DNA from: Glaesserella australis
GTDB taxonomy: Bacteria; Pseudomonadota; Gammaproteobacteria; Enterobacterales; Pasteurellaceae
Length of the DNA stretch: 64,000 nucleotides
NCBI RefSeq assembly: GCF_003260095.1
Contig: NZ_PTPX01000006.1
Location: 62,001-126,000, forward strand
Reading direction: 5' to 3'
The notes beneath the pieces are model-generated. The model had not been told where the DNA came from and ran no database searches. It was given only the letters and a program-made list of their open reading frames with translations. Of this stretch, positions 46,135 through 56,547 are shown piece by piece; within the stretch, counting starts at the first letter, position 1; each line of letters opens with the position of its first letter. Position numbers and translations under genes: made by a program.

Positions 46135-47598
46135 ATGAAATATAAAAACCTGCGAGAATTTCTCGATCTACTTGAGCAAAAAGGTGAGTTAAAGCGTATT
46201 CGCCAAGAGATCGATCCTTATTTGGAAATGACCGAAATTGCCGACCGCACTTTACGCAAGGGCGGTCCTGCGTTGCTGTTTGAAAATCCGAAAGGCTACG
46301 ATATGCCTGTTTTGTGCAACCTGTTCGGCACGCCTGAACGGGTGGCAATGGGTATGGGGCAAGAAGATACCAAAGCCTTACGAGAACTTGGTAAGCTGTT
46401 GGCGTTTTTGAAAGAGCCTGAGCCACCAAAGGGGTTTAAGGATTTAATCGGGCAGTTGCCACAATGGAAGCAAGTGCTGAATATGCCAAGCAAGGTGTTG
46501 AGCAAGGCGGATTGTCAGCAAGTGGTGCTCTCGGGCGATGATGTCGATCTCTATAAACTGCCGATTATGCACTGTTGGCAAGGCGATGTGGCTCCCCTTG
46601 TCACTTGGGGGCTGACGATAACACAAGGGCCTTACAAAAAGCGGTTGAATTTGGGGATTTATCGCCAACAGCTGATCGGTAAAAATAAGCTGATTATGCG
46701 TTGGCTTTCTCATCGTGGTGGTGCGTTGGATTTTCAGGAGTGGAAAGAAGCCAACCCTGATAAGCCGTTTCCTGTTTCGGTGGCGTTGGGGGCGGATCCT
46801 GCGACCATTTTGGCAGCGGTTACGCCGATCCCTGATACCTTGTCTGAATACGCTTTTGCAGGTTTGTTGCGTGGACACAAAACGGAAGTAGTAAAATCGA
46901 TCAGTAATGATTTAGAAGTGCCAGCCAGTGCAGAAATTGTGCTAGAAGGCTATATCGATCTCAATGAAACCGCTCTCGAAGGGCCTTACGGCGACCACAC
47001 GGGCTACTACAACGAACAAGAGTATTTCCCTGTGTTTACCGTAACGCACATTACGATGCGAAAAGATGCGATTTACCATTCCACCTACACGGGCAGACCG
47101 CCTGATGAACCTGCGGTGTTGGGGGAAGCCTTGAATGAAGTCTTTATCCCGATTTTGCAGAAGCAGTTCCCTGAAATTGTCGATTTTTATCTGCCACCTG
47201 AAGGCTGTTCCTATCGCTTGGCGGTGGTGACGATTAAGAAACAGTACGCAGGACACGCCAAGCGAGTGATGATGGGGGTTTGGTCGTTCTTACGTCAATT
47301 TATGTACACCAAATTTGTGATTGTGTGTGATGATGATGTGAATGCTCGAGACTGGAAAGATGTAATTTGGGCGATCACCACCCGCTGCGACCCAGCACGA
47401 GACACGACACTTATCGAAAACACCCCGATAGATTATTTGGATTTTGCTTCGCCAATCGCTGGATTAGGTTCCAAAATGGGTATTGATGCCACAAACAAAT
47501 GGGCTGGCGAAACCCAACGAGAATGGGGGACGCCGATTAGCAAAAATCCTGATGTCGTCAAACGGGTTGATGAAATTTGGGAGAGTTTGGGCTTATAG
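46135..47598 (+). CDS. ubiD: 3-octaprenyl-4-hydroxybenzoate carboxy-lyase
   Basis: This prenylated-FMN decarboxylase acts in ubiquinone biosynthesis. It has 487 residues. Typical regions are the N-terminal [19 protein letters not shown]-like block, the catalytic [12 protein letters not shown] and the [11 protein letters not shown]-like stretch near residue 380. It stands alone between znuA and yccS. Confidence 0.93.
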   Translation: MKYKNLREFLDLLEQKGELKRIRQEIDPYLEMTEIADRTLRKGGPALLFENPKGYDMPVLCNLFGTPERVAMGMGQEDTKALRELGKLLAFLKEPEPPKGFKDLIGQLPQWKQVLNMPSKVLSKADCQQVVLSGDDVDLYKLPIMHCWQGDVAPLVTWGLTITQGPYKKRLNLGIYRQQLIGKNKLIMRWLSHRGGALDFQEWKEANPDKPFPVSVALGADPATILAAVTPIPDTLSEYAFAGLLRGHKTEVVKSISNDLEVPASAEIVLEGYIDLNETALEGPYGDHTGYYNEQEYFPVFTVTHITMRKDAIYHSTYTGRPPDEPAVLGEALNEVFIPILQKQFPEIVDFYLPPEGCSYRLAVVTIKKQYAGHAKRVMMGVWSFLRQFMYTKFVIVCDDDVNARDWKDVIWAITTRCDPARDTTLIENTPIDYLDFASPIAGLGSKMGIDATNKWAGETQREWGTPISKNPDVVKRVDEIWESLGL

Positions 47599-47601
47599 TA
47601 C

Positions 47602-47640
47602 AAATAGGGGTATCTTGCCGATACCCCTATTTTTCTTTTC
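47602..47640 (+). terminator. Terminator after ubiD
   Basis: AAATAGGGGTATC (47602-47614) pairs with GATACCCCTATTT (47620-47632), followed by TTCTTTTC. Confidence 0.88.
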
Positions 47641-49823
47641 TATATTCCTTTTTCGTAATGGTGACTTTTCTCCTTTCCGACTAATTCCCATAGTTGTGGA
47701 AGTAGCTGGACGATAAGTCGTAATTGTTGCAGAAGAATGAAGCTTCGCTCATCAATTTGTGATAATTGGAAATCCGCTTCAAATTTTTGTAACTGCTGAT
47801 CCATGGTGTGAATGGTTTGTTCCGTACATTTGTCTCCTAATGCCATTTTTTCTAACAAAGTCGAGATCTGTTTTGCCTGTTTAAAAAAGACACTGGCAAA
47901 GTCAACATGATGATTTAAATGAGCGCTGTCAATTCTATGTGAGCCTAATGCTGAAATATAACTCATCAGCGTATAACTTAAGCCTAATAAGGTTGGAGCG
48001 AAAGTTAACTCTTTACTGTATTTTTTAGGCTCACCGGTCATATTGGATACGGCAGCACTCAAATTTGCTAGTGCGTTTTGTGCCGAACGTCTTGCAATAC
48101 GATAGGAAAATTGATCTCGATAACCAAATTGTAATTGGGCCACAATGTATTTGAGATAGGTTGAACTGGTTTTTAAGGTCTCTTTTAAACTATTGTGTAA
48201 ATTGATATAACGCCAATCTGGCCATAAATAAGATACCCCAAACCAAGCAATACCAACACCTAACAACGTATCTAAAATACGCGGTAACATTGCACTATCT
48301 GAACCAAACCCGACTACATCAAAACTGACTAAAACTTGAATCGTAATAAAAAAGGTCGAAAAGCTGTAATTATTCGTTCTAAAGAAAAAGAATAAACTAC
48401 TTGCAGCGACAATAATGCCTAATTGAGCTTCCAAAGTTGGAGAAAGATAGCGGAAAGACATACCGACAATCACACCAAGCACTGTCCCAATCACACGTTG
48501 AACCAAACGTTTTTTGGTGGCTGAGTAATTAGGTTGGCAAACCAAAACTGCGGTCAATAAAATCCAATAGCCTTCTTGAATATGAAAATATTCCACCAAA
48601 CTACTACACAAACACACAACAATGGATAGTCGAACAGCATGGCGAAAAAGCTGAGAACCAAAGTGACACTGACTTTTGATTGCTTTAATCATATTGCCTA
48701 AACCTGAAACATTTTCTGCAATCAAACGAGCTGTTTTTGGCTGATGTTGGTGATTAATAGCAGTTATATTGTCATTTGATAATTGAGCTAATTGCCCTTC
48801 TATATTCCGTAAATTCTCCGTAATAGATTGTAAGATAGAAATCGAAGGAATACCTTGTGTTTGATGGTAAGACAAAGATTGAGTTAAACCTGTTAATACT
48901 CGCTCACCTCGGCTATTATGTTGATAAGCTTCATTATGACGAAGTGCATTTGCAATTTGTTGGCAAGCAATGGCTTGTAACTCTAATAACCGCTGAAAAC
49001 GGAAAATTAAATCCGTATTTTTAAGCCCTTTAAATAGATTTTCGTACTGTGAGTGACTTGAACTCGCTCTCTCCCAAATATCTTGCCCTGTAAAATAGTA
49101 ACGTAGCATCTTTTGTGTACATAAATGGCGATGCTGTCCTCTTAAGCGATAAAATAAAGACACTCTTGCTTTATCAAAAGTAGCCATAACGTCTATATTC
49201 GCTTTCGCTAATGCTAATTGCTTAGCAGGCAAGGACTCCATTTCATCGGGATCGAAAAAGTCAGATTTTGCCTGCAAATATTTACCTAAGGCTTCAAAAT
49301 AGAGCGCCATATTCTCTTGTACTGTTCGATTGGGGAAAATCAGATAAACCACGACAGCAACTAATCCATAGAGCAGTGTTCCAGCTAAGATCATGAGCGT
49401 ATTACCATACCAAGCTGTTGTTTCTACATAAGTTAATGTGGTATATACGGAGACTAGTAGTGTACCAAAGGCGATGGTGCTATAACGTTGCCCTATTGCA
49501 CCTAACATGATAACAATAAAGGTAATCATGGTGATGAGAGGAATGAATAGCCAACCATGGCTTAATGCAAGCTGAGAACTTAATGCTGAAATAGCAAAAG
49601 CAATAAGGGTGAAGAAAAGATTAGTTAAACGACCTGTTAAGCGGTTATCTAGATCTGATAATCCAGCAGCAATAATGCCTAAAATCAAAGGCATAGTTTG
49701 CTCTGAAATATTGAGTTGCCAAATGAGTAATGCGGCAATATTGGTTGCGAAAAATATTGGCAATGTACCGATAATATTCGCATTTAACCAATCAGATGAA
49801 AGTTTTCGAAGAAAAGCGTGCAT
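47640..49823 (-). CDS. yccS: YccS/FUSC-family inner membrane protein
   Basis: This 727-residue protein has two membrane domains (about 15-165 and 395-525) each with several segments, separated and followed by large cytoplasmic regions. This matches the YccS/YhfK family (FUSC-like), related to aromatic-acid efflux pumps. The second membrane domain has the conserved YWILLTAVLVCQPNYSATKKR motif. The substrate is unknown. Confidence 0.88.
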   Translation of the reverse strand: MHAFLRKLSSDWLNANIIGTLPIFFATNIAALLIWQLNISEQTMPLILGIIAAGLSDLDNRLTGRLTNLFFTLIAFAISALSSQLALSHGWLFIPLITMITFIVIMLGAIGQRYSTIAFGTLLVSVYTTLTYVETTAWYGNTLMILAGTLLYGLVAVVVYLIFPNRTVQENMALYFEALGKYLQAKSDFFDPDEMESLPAKQLALAKANIDVMATFDKARVSLFYRLRGQHRHLCTQKMLRYYFTGQDIWERASSSHSQYENLFKGLKNTDLIFRFQRLLELQAIACQQIANALRHNEAYQHNSRGERVLTGLTQSLSYHQTQGIPSISILQSITENLRNIEGQLAQLSNDNITAINHQHQPKTARLIAENVSGLGNMIKAIKSQCHFGSQLFRHAVRLSIVVCLCSSLVEYFHIQEGYWILLTAVLVCQPNYSATKKRLVQRVIGTVLGVIVGMSFRYLSPTLEAQLGIIVAASSLFFFFRTNNYSFSTFFITIQVLVSFDVVGFGSDSAMLPRILDTLLGVGIAWFGVSYLWPDWRYINLHNSLKETLKTSSTYLKYIVAQLQFGYRDQFSYRIARRSAQNALANLSAAVSNMTGEPKKYSKELTFAPTLLGLSYTLMSYISALGSHRIDSAHLNHHVDFASVFFKQAKQISTLLEKMALGDKCTEQTIHTMDQQLQKFEADFQLSQIDERSFILLQQLRLIVQLLPQLWELVGKEKSHHYEKGI

Positions 49824-49876
49824 AACAAGCGGTTAGATAAGATGAATTTTTTACATTTTATGTCAAATTTAGGCAT

Positions 49877-49903
49877 AAAAAAACCTCGATGAAATCGAGG
49901 TTT
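49877..49903 (-). terminator. Terminator after the small lipoprotein
   Basis: AAACCTCGAT/ATCGAGGTTT (49881-49903) is a perfect stem, followed on the minus strand by a run of seven T. Confidence 0.88.
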
Positions 49904-49919
49904 CTATACTTAGCCTGAA

Positions 49920-50195
49920 TTATTTAAACTCGTAACGAGTAATGGTTTTTAAATCAGGATCTTCGTGATTGTAGTTGTCAGTTACATTTACTCTTGCGCC
50001 AACAGCTGCGTGAGCATCATATTCGCGAGTCATTGTAACTAACTCACCGCTATCTTTTTTAACAACAAGTTCTACAACATTCTCAGATAAATATTTGCTA
50101 CTTACAATAGTCGCATTACCTTTATCAGAGTAAACATCTGCAGTACAAGCTGCTAATACAGCACTCATTAATACAATAAGTGAAAATTTTTTCAT
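49920..50195 (-). CDS. Small lipoprotein related to SlyB's C-terminal part
   Basis: This 91-residue protein has lipobox VLAAC (Cys17) then TADVYSDKG, which mimics the start of mature SlyB (ANTDVYSGS). Its C-terminus (LVVKKDSGELVTMTREYDAHAAVGARVNV) resembles SlyB's RKDDGKEIVVVQ...PGKRVRIV but without the glycine zipper. It is probably a shortened paralogue of its upstream neighbour. Function unknown. Confidence 0.65.
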   Translation of the reverse strand: MKKFSLIVLMSAVLAACTADVYSDKGNATIVSSKYLSENVVELVVKKDSGELVTMTREYDAHAAVGARVNVTDNYNHEDPDLKTITRYEFK

Positions 50196-50238
50196 TTTTA
50201 TGTCCTTAAGATATAAACAAAGTAAATTATCTAAAAAA

Positions 50239-50703
50239 TTATAAAAGTGAAACGTTCAAATCAGAGCTAGAGCCCACAATTCTTACACGTTTACCTGGTA
50301 CGAAACCGTCTTCTTTCTTCTGAACTACAACGATTTCTTTACCATCATCTTTACGAATCACCATTTCTAATGAAGAAACTTGACTCGCTTTTTCTTCAAC
50401 TGTGCTACCAATGACTGAGCCAGCAATTGCACCAATTGCTGTCGCTACAGCTTGTCCGGTACCACCGCCGATTGTTGAACCTGCAATACCACCTAATACA
50501 CCGCCACCTACAGTACCAATAACACCTTGATTATCTGCTTGGATTTTCACATCGCGTACAGATAAGATCGTGCCGTAGCTAATTGAACGGGCTTCTTTTG
50601 CCTGTTCACCACGATATACACTTCCGCTATAAACGTCTGTATTTGCACAACCAACAAGAGTTAAGCTAGTCATTAATGCTACTGCGAATCCAAATTTTTT
50701 CAT
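50239..50703 (-). CDS. slyB: Outer membrane lipoprotein SlyB/Pcp
   Basis: This 154-residue protein has lipobox LVGC and then ANTDVYSGSVYRGEQAKEAR, typical of SlyB/Pcp. A glycine-zipper (about 60-100; GVLGGIAGSTIGGGTGQA) spans the membrane-associated part. ATG at 50703 with GGAGAA upstream is preferred over one four codons earlier. SlyB forms protective rings around outer-membrane proteins under stress in E. coli. Confidence 0.9.
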   Translation of the reverse strand: MKKFGFAVALMTSLTLVGCANTDVYSGSVYRGEQAKEARSISYGTILSVRDVKIQADNQGVIGTVGGGVLGGIAGSTIGGGTGQAVATAIGAIAGSVIGSTVEEKASQVSSLEMVIRKDDGKEIVVVQKKEDGFVPGKRVRIVGSSSDLNVSLL

Positions 50704-50724
50704 ATTGTTCTCCAATAAAAAAGT

Positions 50725-51351
50725 TCAAAGATTGCTCTCTGAACAAACGATTGTATTTATATCATAAGGATGCAACTTTAGACAGCAAAAATTACGATAA
50801 GTTGCATTTTTTAGTGAAATTGCCACACTAGGATTTGGTAAACGTTCGCCATTGACTTGTGGTTGACTGAATTTAACCTTTAATTCAGGGTTATTTTGCA
50901 AAGAAAAGTGCGAATCTATCCGCTTACACCAATCTTCAACGCTTTCGTTTTCAAGCATCGGCACGACTAGCTCAATATGCTCCCAGCCTTGTTCTGCATA
51001 GATTTTGCCTTTGGGAAAAGGTAACTCAATCACAGAAACCTGCTGCCCACAAAAGTTAAGCGGTTGGTTTAAGGTAAATAACCCAATCGGGCGACCATTC
51101 ACTTCACTCTCTTTCAATAAGGTTGAGCCGTTGAGTAACAACGCTCGCCACTGTTCCGCCAGTTCATTGCTGTTCATTCGCACTGCCAGATGATCGATTT
51201 GATAACGTGACAAATCGATCTTTGCTATTTCGGCGATTTGTTGAATTTTCTGCTCAAATACCGCTAGATCGCCAAAACAAGCGGTCAAATTTGTGAAAAA
51301 GTTTGCAAATTCGGAGCTTTTATCCGTATTTTTTAGTATCATTGCACTCAT
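50725..51351 (-). CDS. yecM: YecM-family protein
   Basis: This 208-residue protein of the VOC-like YecM family has [17 protein letters not shown], the central [11 protein letters not shown] and [23 protein letters not shown]. Metal ligands (His, Glu) of the vicinal-oxygen-chelate fold are conserved, but no reaction is known. It is divergent from argS with 27 bases between the starts; the yecM-argS neighbourhood is also seen in E. coli. Confidence 0.85.
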   Translation of the reverse strand: MSAMILKNTDKSSEFANFFTNLTACFGDLAVFEQKIQQIAEIAKIDLSRYQIDHLAVRMNSNELAEQWRALLLNGSTLLKESEVNGRPIGLFTLNQPLNFCGQQVSVIELPFPKGKIYAEQGWEHIELVVPMLENESVEDWCKRIDSHFSLQNNPELKVKFSQPQVNGERLPNPSVAISLKNATYRNFCCLKLHPYDINTIVCSESNL

Positions 51352-51378
51352 TTTTTAGGGTTAAAAATAGGTATAAAC

Positions 51379-53106
51379 GTGAATATACAACACATTCTAT
51401 CGGAAAAAATTAAACAGGCAATGATTGTAGCTGGGGCAGAGCAAAATGTTGAGCCGTTGGTGCGTCAATCAGGCAAAGTGCAATTTGGCGATTATCAAGC
51501 CAACGGCATTATGGGGGCCGCGAAAAAACTTGGCTTAAACCCACGCGAATTTGCTCAAAAAGTGTTAGACAATGTTGAATTAGGCGACATTGCCGAGAAG
51601 TTAGAAATCGCAGGTCCAGGCTTTATCAATATCTTCTTAAATCCAGCGTGGTTGGCACAAAATGCAGAAAAAGCGTTAGTTGGCGATAAATTAGGCATTG
51701 AATTAAATCAAGCTCAAACGGTGGTAGTCGATTATTCATCCCCAAACGTAGCAAAAGAGATGCACGTTGGGCATTTGCGTTCAACCATTATCGGTGACGG
51801 CGTGGTGCGTGCGTTGGAATTTTTAGGTAACAAGGTGATCCGAGCGAACCACGTTGGCGACTGGGGAACCCAGTTCGGTATGTTGATTGCGTACCTTGAA
51901 AAAATGGAAAACGAACACGCTTCGGAAATGGAATTGAGCGATCTGGAAGCCTTTTACCGTGCAGCAAAAGAGCATTACGACAGCGATGAAGCCTTTGCGG
52001 AAAAAGCCCGTAACTATGTGGTGAAATTGCAAAGTGGCGATGAATACTGTCGCACAATGTGGAAAAAGTTGGTCAATATCACGATGCAACAAAACCAACA
52101 TAACTACAACCGCTTGAACGTGACCTTAACCGAAAACGATGTAATGGGCGAAAGTTTGTACAATCCAATGTTGCCTGAAATCGTGGCGGACTTGAAAGCA
52201 CAAGGTTTAGCCGTTGAAGACGATGGGGCGTTGGTGGTTTTCCTTGATGAATTTAAAAACAAAGACGGCGACCCAATGGGCGTGATCGTGCAGAAAAAAG
52301 ATGGTGGCTTCCTTTACACCACCACTGATATTGCCGCCGCTAAATATCGCTATGAAACGCTAAAAGCAGATCGTGCGTTGGTTTTCTCCGATACTCGCCA
52401 AAGCCAGCATATGCAACAGGCGTGGTTAATTACTCGTAAAGCAGGCTATGTGCCAGAGAGTTTCAGCCTTGAGCATCACAACTTCGGAATGATGTTAGGT
52501 AAGGACGGCAAGCCGTTCAAAACCCGTACGGGTGGCACGGTGAAATTAGCCGATTTGTTAGACGAAGCGGTGGAACGTGCAGAAAAATTAATTGCAGAAA
52601 AAAATCCAGATCTGACCGCTTGTGAAAAACAAGCGGTGGTTGAAGCGGTGGCTATCGGGGCGGTGAAATACTCCGATCTCAGCAAAAACCGCACCACTGA
52701 CTATGTATTTGACTGGGACAATATGTTGAGCTTTGAAGGCAACACCGCTCCGTATATGCAATATGCTTACACCCGTGTGCGTTCAATCTTCAGCCGAGCA
52801 GGGATTGACCCGAACAGCTTAAATGGCGAGATTGTTCTCACGGAAGAAAAAGAGCGTGCGTTAGCCCTAAAATTGTTGCAGTTTGAAGAAGCGGTAACAG
52901 TGGTTGCCAAAGACGGCACGCCACACGTTCTGTGCCAATATCTCTATGAACTTGCAGGGGTATTCTCAAGTTTCTATGAAGCCTGCCCGATGTTAAATGC
53001 AGAAGAAAGCATTAAACAAAGCCGTTTGAAACTGGCTCACCTTACAGCAAAAACCTTACAGCAAGGTTTAGGGTTGTTGGGGATTAAGACAGTAGAGAAA
53101 ATGTAA
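51379..53106 (+). CDS. argS: Arginyl-tRNA synthetase
   Basis: This class I synthetase charges tRNA-Arg. It has 575 residues. The HIGH motif is HVGH in [18 protein letters not shown], preceded by an N-terminal Add-1 domain; the C-terminal anticodon-binding domain ends in [14 protein letters not shown]. The start is GTG. The coding region contains an inverted uptake-signal hairpin at 52615-52637. Confidence 0.95.
   Translation: MNIQHILSEKIKQAMIVAGAEQNVEPLVRQSGKVQFGDYQANGIMGAAKKLGLNPREFAQKVLDNVELGDIAEKLEIAGPGFINIFLNPAWLAQNAEKALVGDKLGIELNQAQTVVVDYSSPNVAKEMHVGHLRSTIIGDGVVRALEFLGNKVIRANHVGDWGTQFGMLIAYLEKMENEHASEMELSDLEAFYRAAKEHYDSDEAFAEKARNYVVKLQSGDEYCRTMWKKLVNITMQQNQHNYNRLNVTLTENDVMGESLYNPMLPEIVADLKAQGLAVEDDGALVVFLDEFKNKDGDPMGVIVQKKDGGFLYTTTDIAAAKYRYETLKADRALVFSDTRQSQHMQQAWLITRKAGYVPESFSLEHHNFGMMLGKDGKPFKTRTGGTVKLADLLDEAVERAEKLIAEKNPDLTACEKQAVVEAVAIGAVKYSDLSKNRTTDYVFDWDNMLSFEGNTAPYMQYAYTRVRSIFSRAGIDPNSLNGEIVLTEEKERALALKLLQFEEAVTVVAKDGTPHVLCQYLYELAGVFSSFYEACPMLNAEESIKQSRLKLAHLTAKTLQQGLGLLGIKTVEKM
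52615..52637. repeat. Uptake-signal hairpin inside argS
   Basis: ACCGCTTGT, then GAAAA, then ACAAGCGGT forms a perfect 9-bp stem in coding sequence for [10 protein letters not shown]. Confidence 0.9.
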
Positions 53107-53107
53107 A

Positions 53108-53137
53108 AAATAGCCCTTCCAACTGGAAGGGCTATTT
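53108..53137. terminator. Bidirectional terminator between argS and rpoH
   Basis: AAATAGCCCTTCC/GGAAGGGCTATTT perfect stem with four-base loop between the convergent genes. Confidence 0.85.
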
Positions 53138-53138
53138 G

Positions 53139-54095
53139 CTATTCAAGCGTGATTGCATCTTTAATTTTCTTCAATGCTTGATTTTCAAGCTGACGTACCC
53201 GCTCGGCAGAAATATTATATTTAGCCGCTAGCTCATGTAAGGTGGCTTTGTTTTCATCAAGCCAACGGGTTTTGATAATGTCTTGGCTACGTTCATCAAG
53301 CTGTGCCAATGCATAAGCAAGTTGTGCTGTTGCTTGCCCGTTATGTTCTTCATCTTCTAATTCATCGGCAAAATTCGATCTATCATCTTCAATATACATT
53401 GATGGAACATAAGCTTCATCACTGTCTTCACCGACAGGCAAATCAAAGCCCATATCTTGCCCAGTCATACGAGATTCCATCTCTTTTACATCTTCAGGCG
53501 AAACACCCAGTTCTTCTGCCACTTTTTGAATTTCTTCTTCATTAAACCACGCCAAACGCTGTTTATTTTTGCGTAGATTAAAGAACAGTTTACGTTGTGC
53601 TTTCGTCGTGGCAACTTTCACGATACGCCAATTTTTTAATACATATTCGTGAATTTCAGCTTTCACCCAATGCACTGCAAAGGAAACTAAACGCACCCCC
53701 ACTTCAGGATTAAACCGTTTTACCGCTTTCATTAAGCCAATGTTACCTTCCTGAATCAGATCTGCCAATGGTAAGCCGTAGCCCATATAACCACGTGCAA
53801 TATGTACCACAAAACGTAGGTGCGACATAATGAGCTGTTTTGCTGCATCTAAATCTTCATCATAATAAAAACGTTCAGCAAGTTCTTTTTCTTGTTCCGC
53901 AGTCAAAATTGGATATTGATTCGCCATACGAATATAGCTATCAAGACTACCTCCCTGCGGAATAAGCATATTATTTGCTAAAGCTGGGTGGGTCGCTTCA
54001 TCATTAGTATCAATTAATTCAACTTCTTCAGGCTCTATAATTTCAGCATCTTCGATATCTGTATCGTCAAAATCTGCGTTAGGATATTTATTCAT
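53139..54095 (-). CDS. rpoH: Sigma-32 (heat-shock sigma factor)
   Basis: This sigma factor directs RNA polymerase to heat-shock promoters. It has 318 residues. Region 2 ([42 protein letters not shown]), the RpoH box ([19 protein letters not shown]) and region 4 ([25 protein letters not shown]) are present. E. coli RpoH has 284 residues; here an acidic extension of about 36 residues precedes the conserved start ([15 protein letters not shown]). ATG at 54095 has AGAAAAG before it, while the internal ATG at 53969 has none. Confidence 0.93.
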   Translation of the reverse strand: MNKYPNADFDDTDIEDAEIIEPEEVELIDTNDEATHPALANNMLIPQGGSLDSYIRMANQYPILTAEQEKELAERFYYDEDLDAAKQLIMSHLRFVVHIARGYMGYGLPLADLIQEGNIGLMKAVKRFNPEVGVRLVSFAVHWVKAEIHEYVLKNWRIVKVATTKAQRKLFFNLRKNKQRLAWFNEEEIQKVAEELGVSPEDVKEMESRMTGQDMGFDLPVGEDSDEAYVPSMYIEDDRSNFADELEDEEHNGQATAQLAYALAQLDERSQDIIKTRWLDENKATLHELAAKYNISAERVRQLENQALKKIKDAITLE

Positions 54096-54195
54096 TCTTT
54101 TCTCACATTTAAAAACAGTTTGGGTATGAAACTGTAAAAAATCCCTAAGATCTTACCGCTTTCTCGACAGATCACCAAATCATTTAGTGATTTAA

Positions 54196-54224
54196 TAAAA
54201 AAACCGAGCTCATTGGGCTCGGTT
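54196..54224 (-). terminator. Terminator after the antiporter gene
   Basis: AACCGAGC (54202-54209) and GCTCGGTT (54217-54224) pair; the minus strand then has a T-rich tail. Confidence 0.8.
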
Positions 54225-54243
54225 CTCTCATTAAAATAAGCAT

Positions 54244-55581
54244 TTAGGCTTTAATCGTTTTCTCTTCATGTTTTGCCAATATTAAATAACCAATAGCAGA
54301 AAAGGCAGATAGTGCTGCAATAACAACATAAGACCAGAACCAACCAAATCCATCTGCCATTAATGGCATAATCCAGTTCGCCCCCATATTTCCAATCAGA
54401 TAAGCAGTTACGCCAACAAAACCAATTGCTGTACCGGCTACATTTAGTGGAACAAAGTTGATTGTTAAAATATTCACAATGAGTTGCGGACCATAAATTA
54501 ATGCACCGAGAATGCCACAAATTACAAGCAGTAAGGCATAATTTGATGGGCCTGAAACTGCAACATACTCATAAGCAAATACGATACCTACCATAATGAA
54601 TAGGCCGATAGCGCCCATTTTTGCCATTTTATTTGGATATTTAACCGCTAGCCATGCAAAAACTAATGAGCCTGGAATCGCAACCCACTCTAAGACAGAA
54701 ATAGCCATGTGAGCTTCAGCATCACCAAGATGTGCAACTTCATGCAGATAAATTGGCATCCAATCTTCAATACCAAACCGAATAAAGTAGAGTGCGACAT
54801 TAACTGCTGCGACTAAGAGCAATGCAGGATTTAAAAATACATATTTCCAAATCAATTGCCAATATGTTAGTGTGCTTTTCTCTTCTTCTGTTGCCACATT
54901 GGATTCACCTGCATCACCATACATTGTTCTTAATGAATCTAGCCCTTCAGCTTCAGGATTATCACCACCATATTTCCAACAAAATAGTGCAAACAATAAT
55001 ACTAAAACGCCCGGAACTAAGAATGCCATAAAGATATCGCCTGTCGCAGGTACAATAAAACCCATCGTCGTCATGGTCGCAATTGCCATTGGTAATAATG
55101 CAGAACCCATGTTTTGAGAAATATTCCAACCTGCAATTGCTGCACCACGAGTTTTATTTGGATAGTAATTCGCAATCATATTTTGAGAAGCAGGAGCTAA
55201 AGCACCTTGCACAACACCACAAAGAATCAGCAATACAGAAAGTAAAATAATAGATGTATGCGAAATACCAATAATGATACAAATAGCGGCACTCGCAGCT
55301 AAACAGATAGAGAATAATTTACGCAAATCTACGCGGTCGCCTAATGCCCCCATGTAAAATTTTGCTAAACCATAAGAAATGGTTAGACAAGATAATAGCA
55401 TTGCAATATCTGCTTTGTCCCAGCCATTTGTTACCATAATAGACTTTGACATTAACTTAAAGTTATTTCGCACAAGGTAAGCACAGACATAACCTAAAAA
55501 TGCCACGATAAAAATCATTTTCTGACGTTTTAAAAATGTCAGAAATTTTTCAGGTTCTTTTTGAGCATAATCGAAAGACAT
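54244..55581 (-). CDS. OPA-family hexose-phosphate-type antiporter
   Basis: This 445-residue 12-helix major-facilitator protein belongs to the organophosphate:phosphate antiporter family. It has YLVRNNFKLM in helix 1 and WNISQNMGS in helix 5. Segments such as LTYWQLIWKYVFLNPALL and FIRFGIEDW resemble UhpT more than GlpT, and pgi lies beyond ssrA, so hexose-6-phosphate uptake is the best guess. ATG 55581 is chosen because GGAG lies 7 bases before it; a start six codons earlier is weaker. Confidence 0.8.
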   Translation of the reverse strand: MSFDYAQKEPEKFLTFLKRQKMIFIVAFLGYVCAYLVRNNFKLMSKSIMVTNGWDKADIAMLLSCLTISYGLAKFYMGALGDRVDLRKLFSICLAASAAICIIIGISHTSIILLSVLLILCGVVQGALAPASQNMIANYYPNKTRGAAIAGWNISQNMGSALLPMAIATMTTMGFIVPATGDIFMAFLVPGVLVLLFALFCWKYGGDNPEAEGLDSLRTMYGDAGESNVATEEEKSTLTYWQLIWKYVFLNPALLLVAAVNVALYFIRFGIEDWMPIYLHEVAHLGDAEAHMAISVLEWVAIPGSLVFAWLAVKYPNKMAKMGAIGLFIMVGIVFAYEYVAVSGPSNYALLLVICGILGALIYGPQLIVNILTINFVPLNVAGTAIGFVGVTAYLIGNMGANWIMPLMADGFGWFWSYVVIAALSAFSAIGYLILAKHEEKTIKA

Positions 55582-55782
55582 AATCGACTCCTTATTCATA
55601 AAAAAACATCATTATTCGTGATACATTTTATTTAACTTGATGATAAATAAGTCGAATAAAACGAAATTTATATTATGTAAAGTATTCGTAATTTACCATC
55701 TTTTTATTTTCAAAATCGAAACTAATTTGTAGTTATGTGAGCCACTTCAAAAAATGAATTGATAAAAAGTAGGTAAAACGTT

Positions 55783-55811
55783 TTGCAAATCTCGCAACTT
55801 TCCTTTACAAT
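55783..55811 (+). promoter_or_regulatory. ssrA promoter
   Basis: TTGCAA (55783-55788), 17 bases, TACAAT (55806-55811), 12 bases before the mature tmRNA 5' end. Confidence 0.7.
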
Positions 55812-55823
55812 CGCCCAACTTTT

Positions 55824-56188
55824 GGGGCTGATTCAGGATTCGACGGGATTAGCGAAGTCCAAGGTGCACGTCGAGGTGCGGTAGGCCTCGTAAACAAACC
55901 GCAAAAAATAGTCGCAAACGACGAACAATACGCTTTAGCAGCTTAATAACCTGCTCATAGCCTTATCGCCTCAGCTTCCGCTCGTAAGACGAGGAGTCCG
56001 ATAAGTCACCCAAAACGAGATCGTGTGGACGCTTACGCTTGGAGATCGAAGCACTAAATTAAATCAAGCTAGCTTATTCTTTGCGTGTCTGTCCGCTGGG
56101 GGTAAGCGAAATCAAAGACGAGACTAAACGTGTAGTGCTGAAGATGGAGTAATTTCGGACGGGGGTTCAAATCCCCCCAGCTCCACCA
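55824..56188 (+). ncRNA. ssrA: tmRNA
   Basis: This 365-base tmRNA rescues stalled ribosomes. The 5' end GGGGCTGATTC and 3' end CCCCCCAGCTCCACCA form the tRNA-Ala-like part. The tag ORF reads ANDEQYALAA then TAA, with the resume codon GCA around 55914. Pseudoknot-forming stretches follow. It lies between the antiporter and pgi. Confidence 0.97.
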
Positions 56189-56222
56189 AATCGAAATAAA
56201 CCAACGTAAATAGACGTAACAC

Positions 56223-56256
56223 AAAGCCTTGAACACCAACGATTCAAGGCTTTTTT
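56223..56256 (+). terminator. Terminator after ssrA
   Basis: AAAGCCTTGAA/TTCAAGGCTTT stem (56223-56253) followed by T. Confidence 0.85.
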
Positions 56257-56263
56257 ATTAACA

Positions 56264-56389
56264 CTAATTGAGAACTACGAAAGCAAGCATTTCCGTATTG
56301 AATTGCCTGATCCGATTGAAGTGATTAAATTGGAACAAGACGGCTTATCCATTAAAGGTTTAGATGGCATCTTTGGAAAATCTAATTGA
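56264..56389 (+). pseudogene. Fragment of a HigA-like HTH antitoxin gene
   Basis: The open frame (41 codons to TGA) reads LIENYESKHFRIELPDPIEV and continues IKLEQDGLSIKGLDGIFGKS. This resembles the linker region and first HTH helix of HigA-type antitoxins (YE..H..I..PDPIEAIKFRMEQ.GLT). It has no start codon or HTH completion, so it is a broken relic, probably from an element that used the ssrA 3' end as an integration site. Confidence 0.6.
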
Positions 56390-56492
56390 GTGTATAAGAT
56401 ATCGCCTTTTCATTTTCACCATAACCTATTTATGCACATCGCCAAATATTTACTAGCAAACAAATTATAGATAGATTCTGTCTATTTATAAT

Positions 56493-56526
56493 AAAAAAGG
56501 AGTAATGAAAATATTCATTACTCCTT
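56493..56526 (-). terminator. Terminator after pgi
   Basis: AAGGAGTAATGA (56497-56508) pairs with TCATTACTCCTT (56515-56526), then T6 on the minus strand. Confidence 0.85.
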
Positions 56527-56547
56527 GTCTATTATGCTACTAAAGCT

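Noticed and set aside
55736-55751. CRP-like site upstream of the antiporter (TGTGA-N6-TCAAA)
   Set aside because: Only one half matches well; too weak without comparison.
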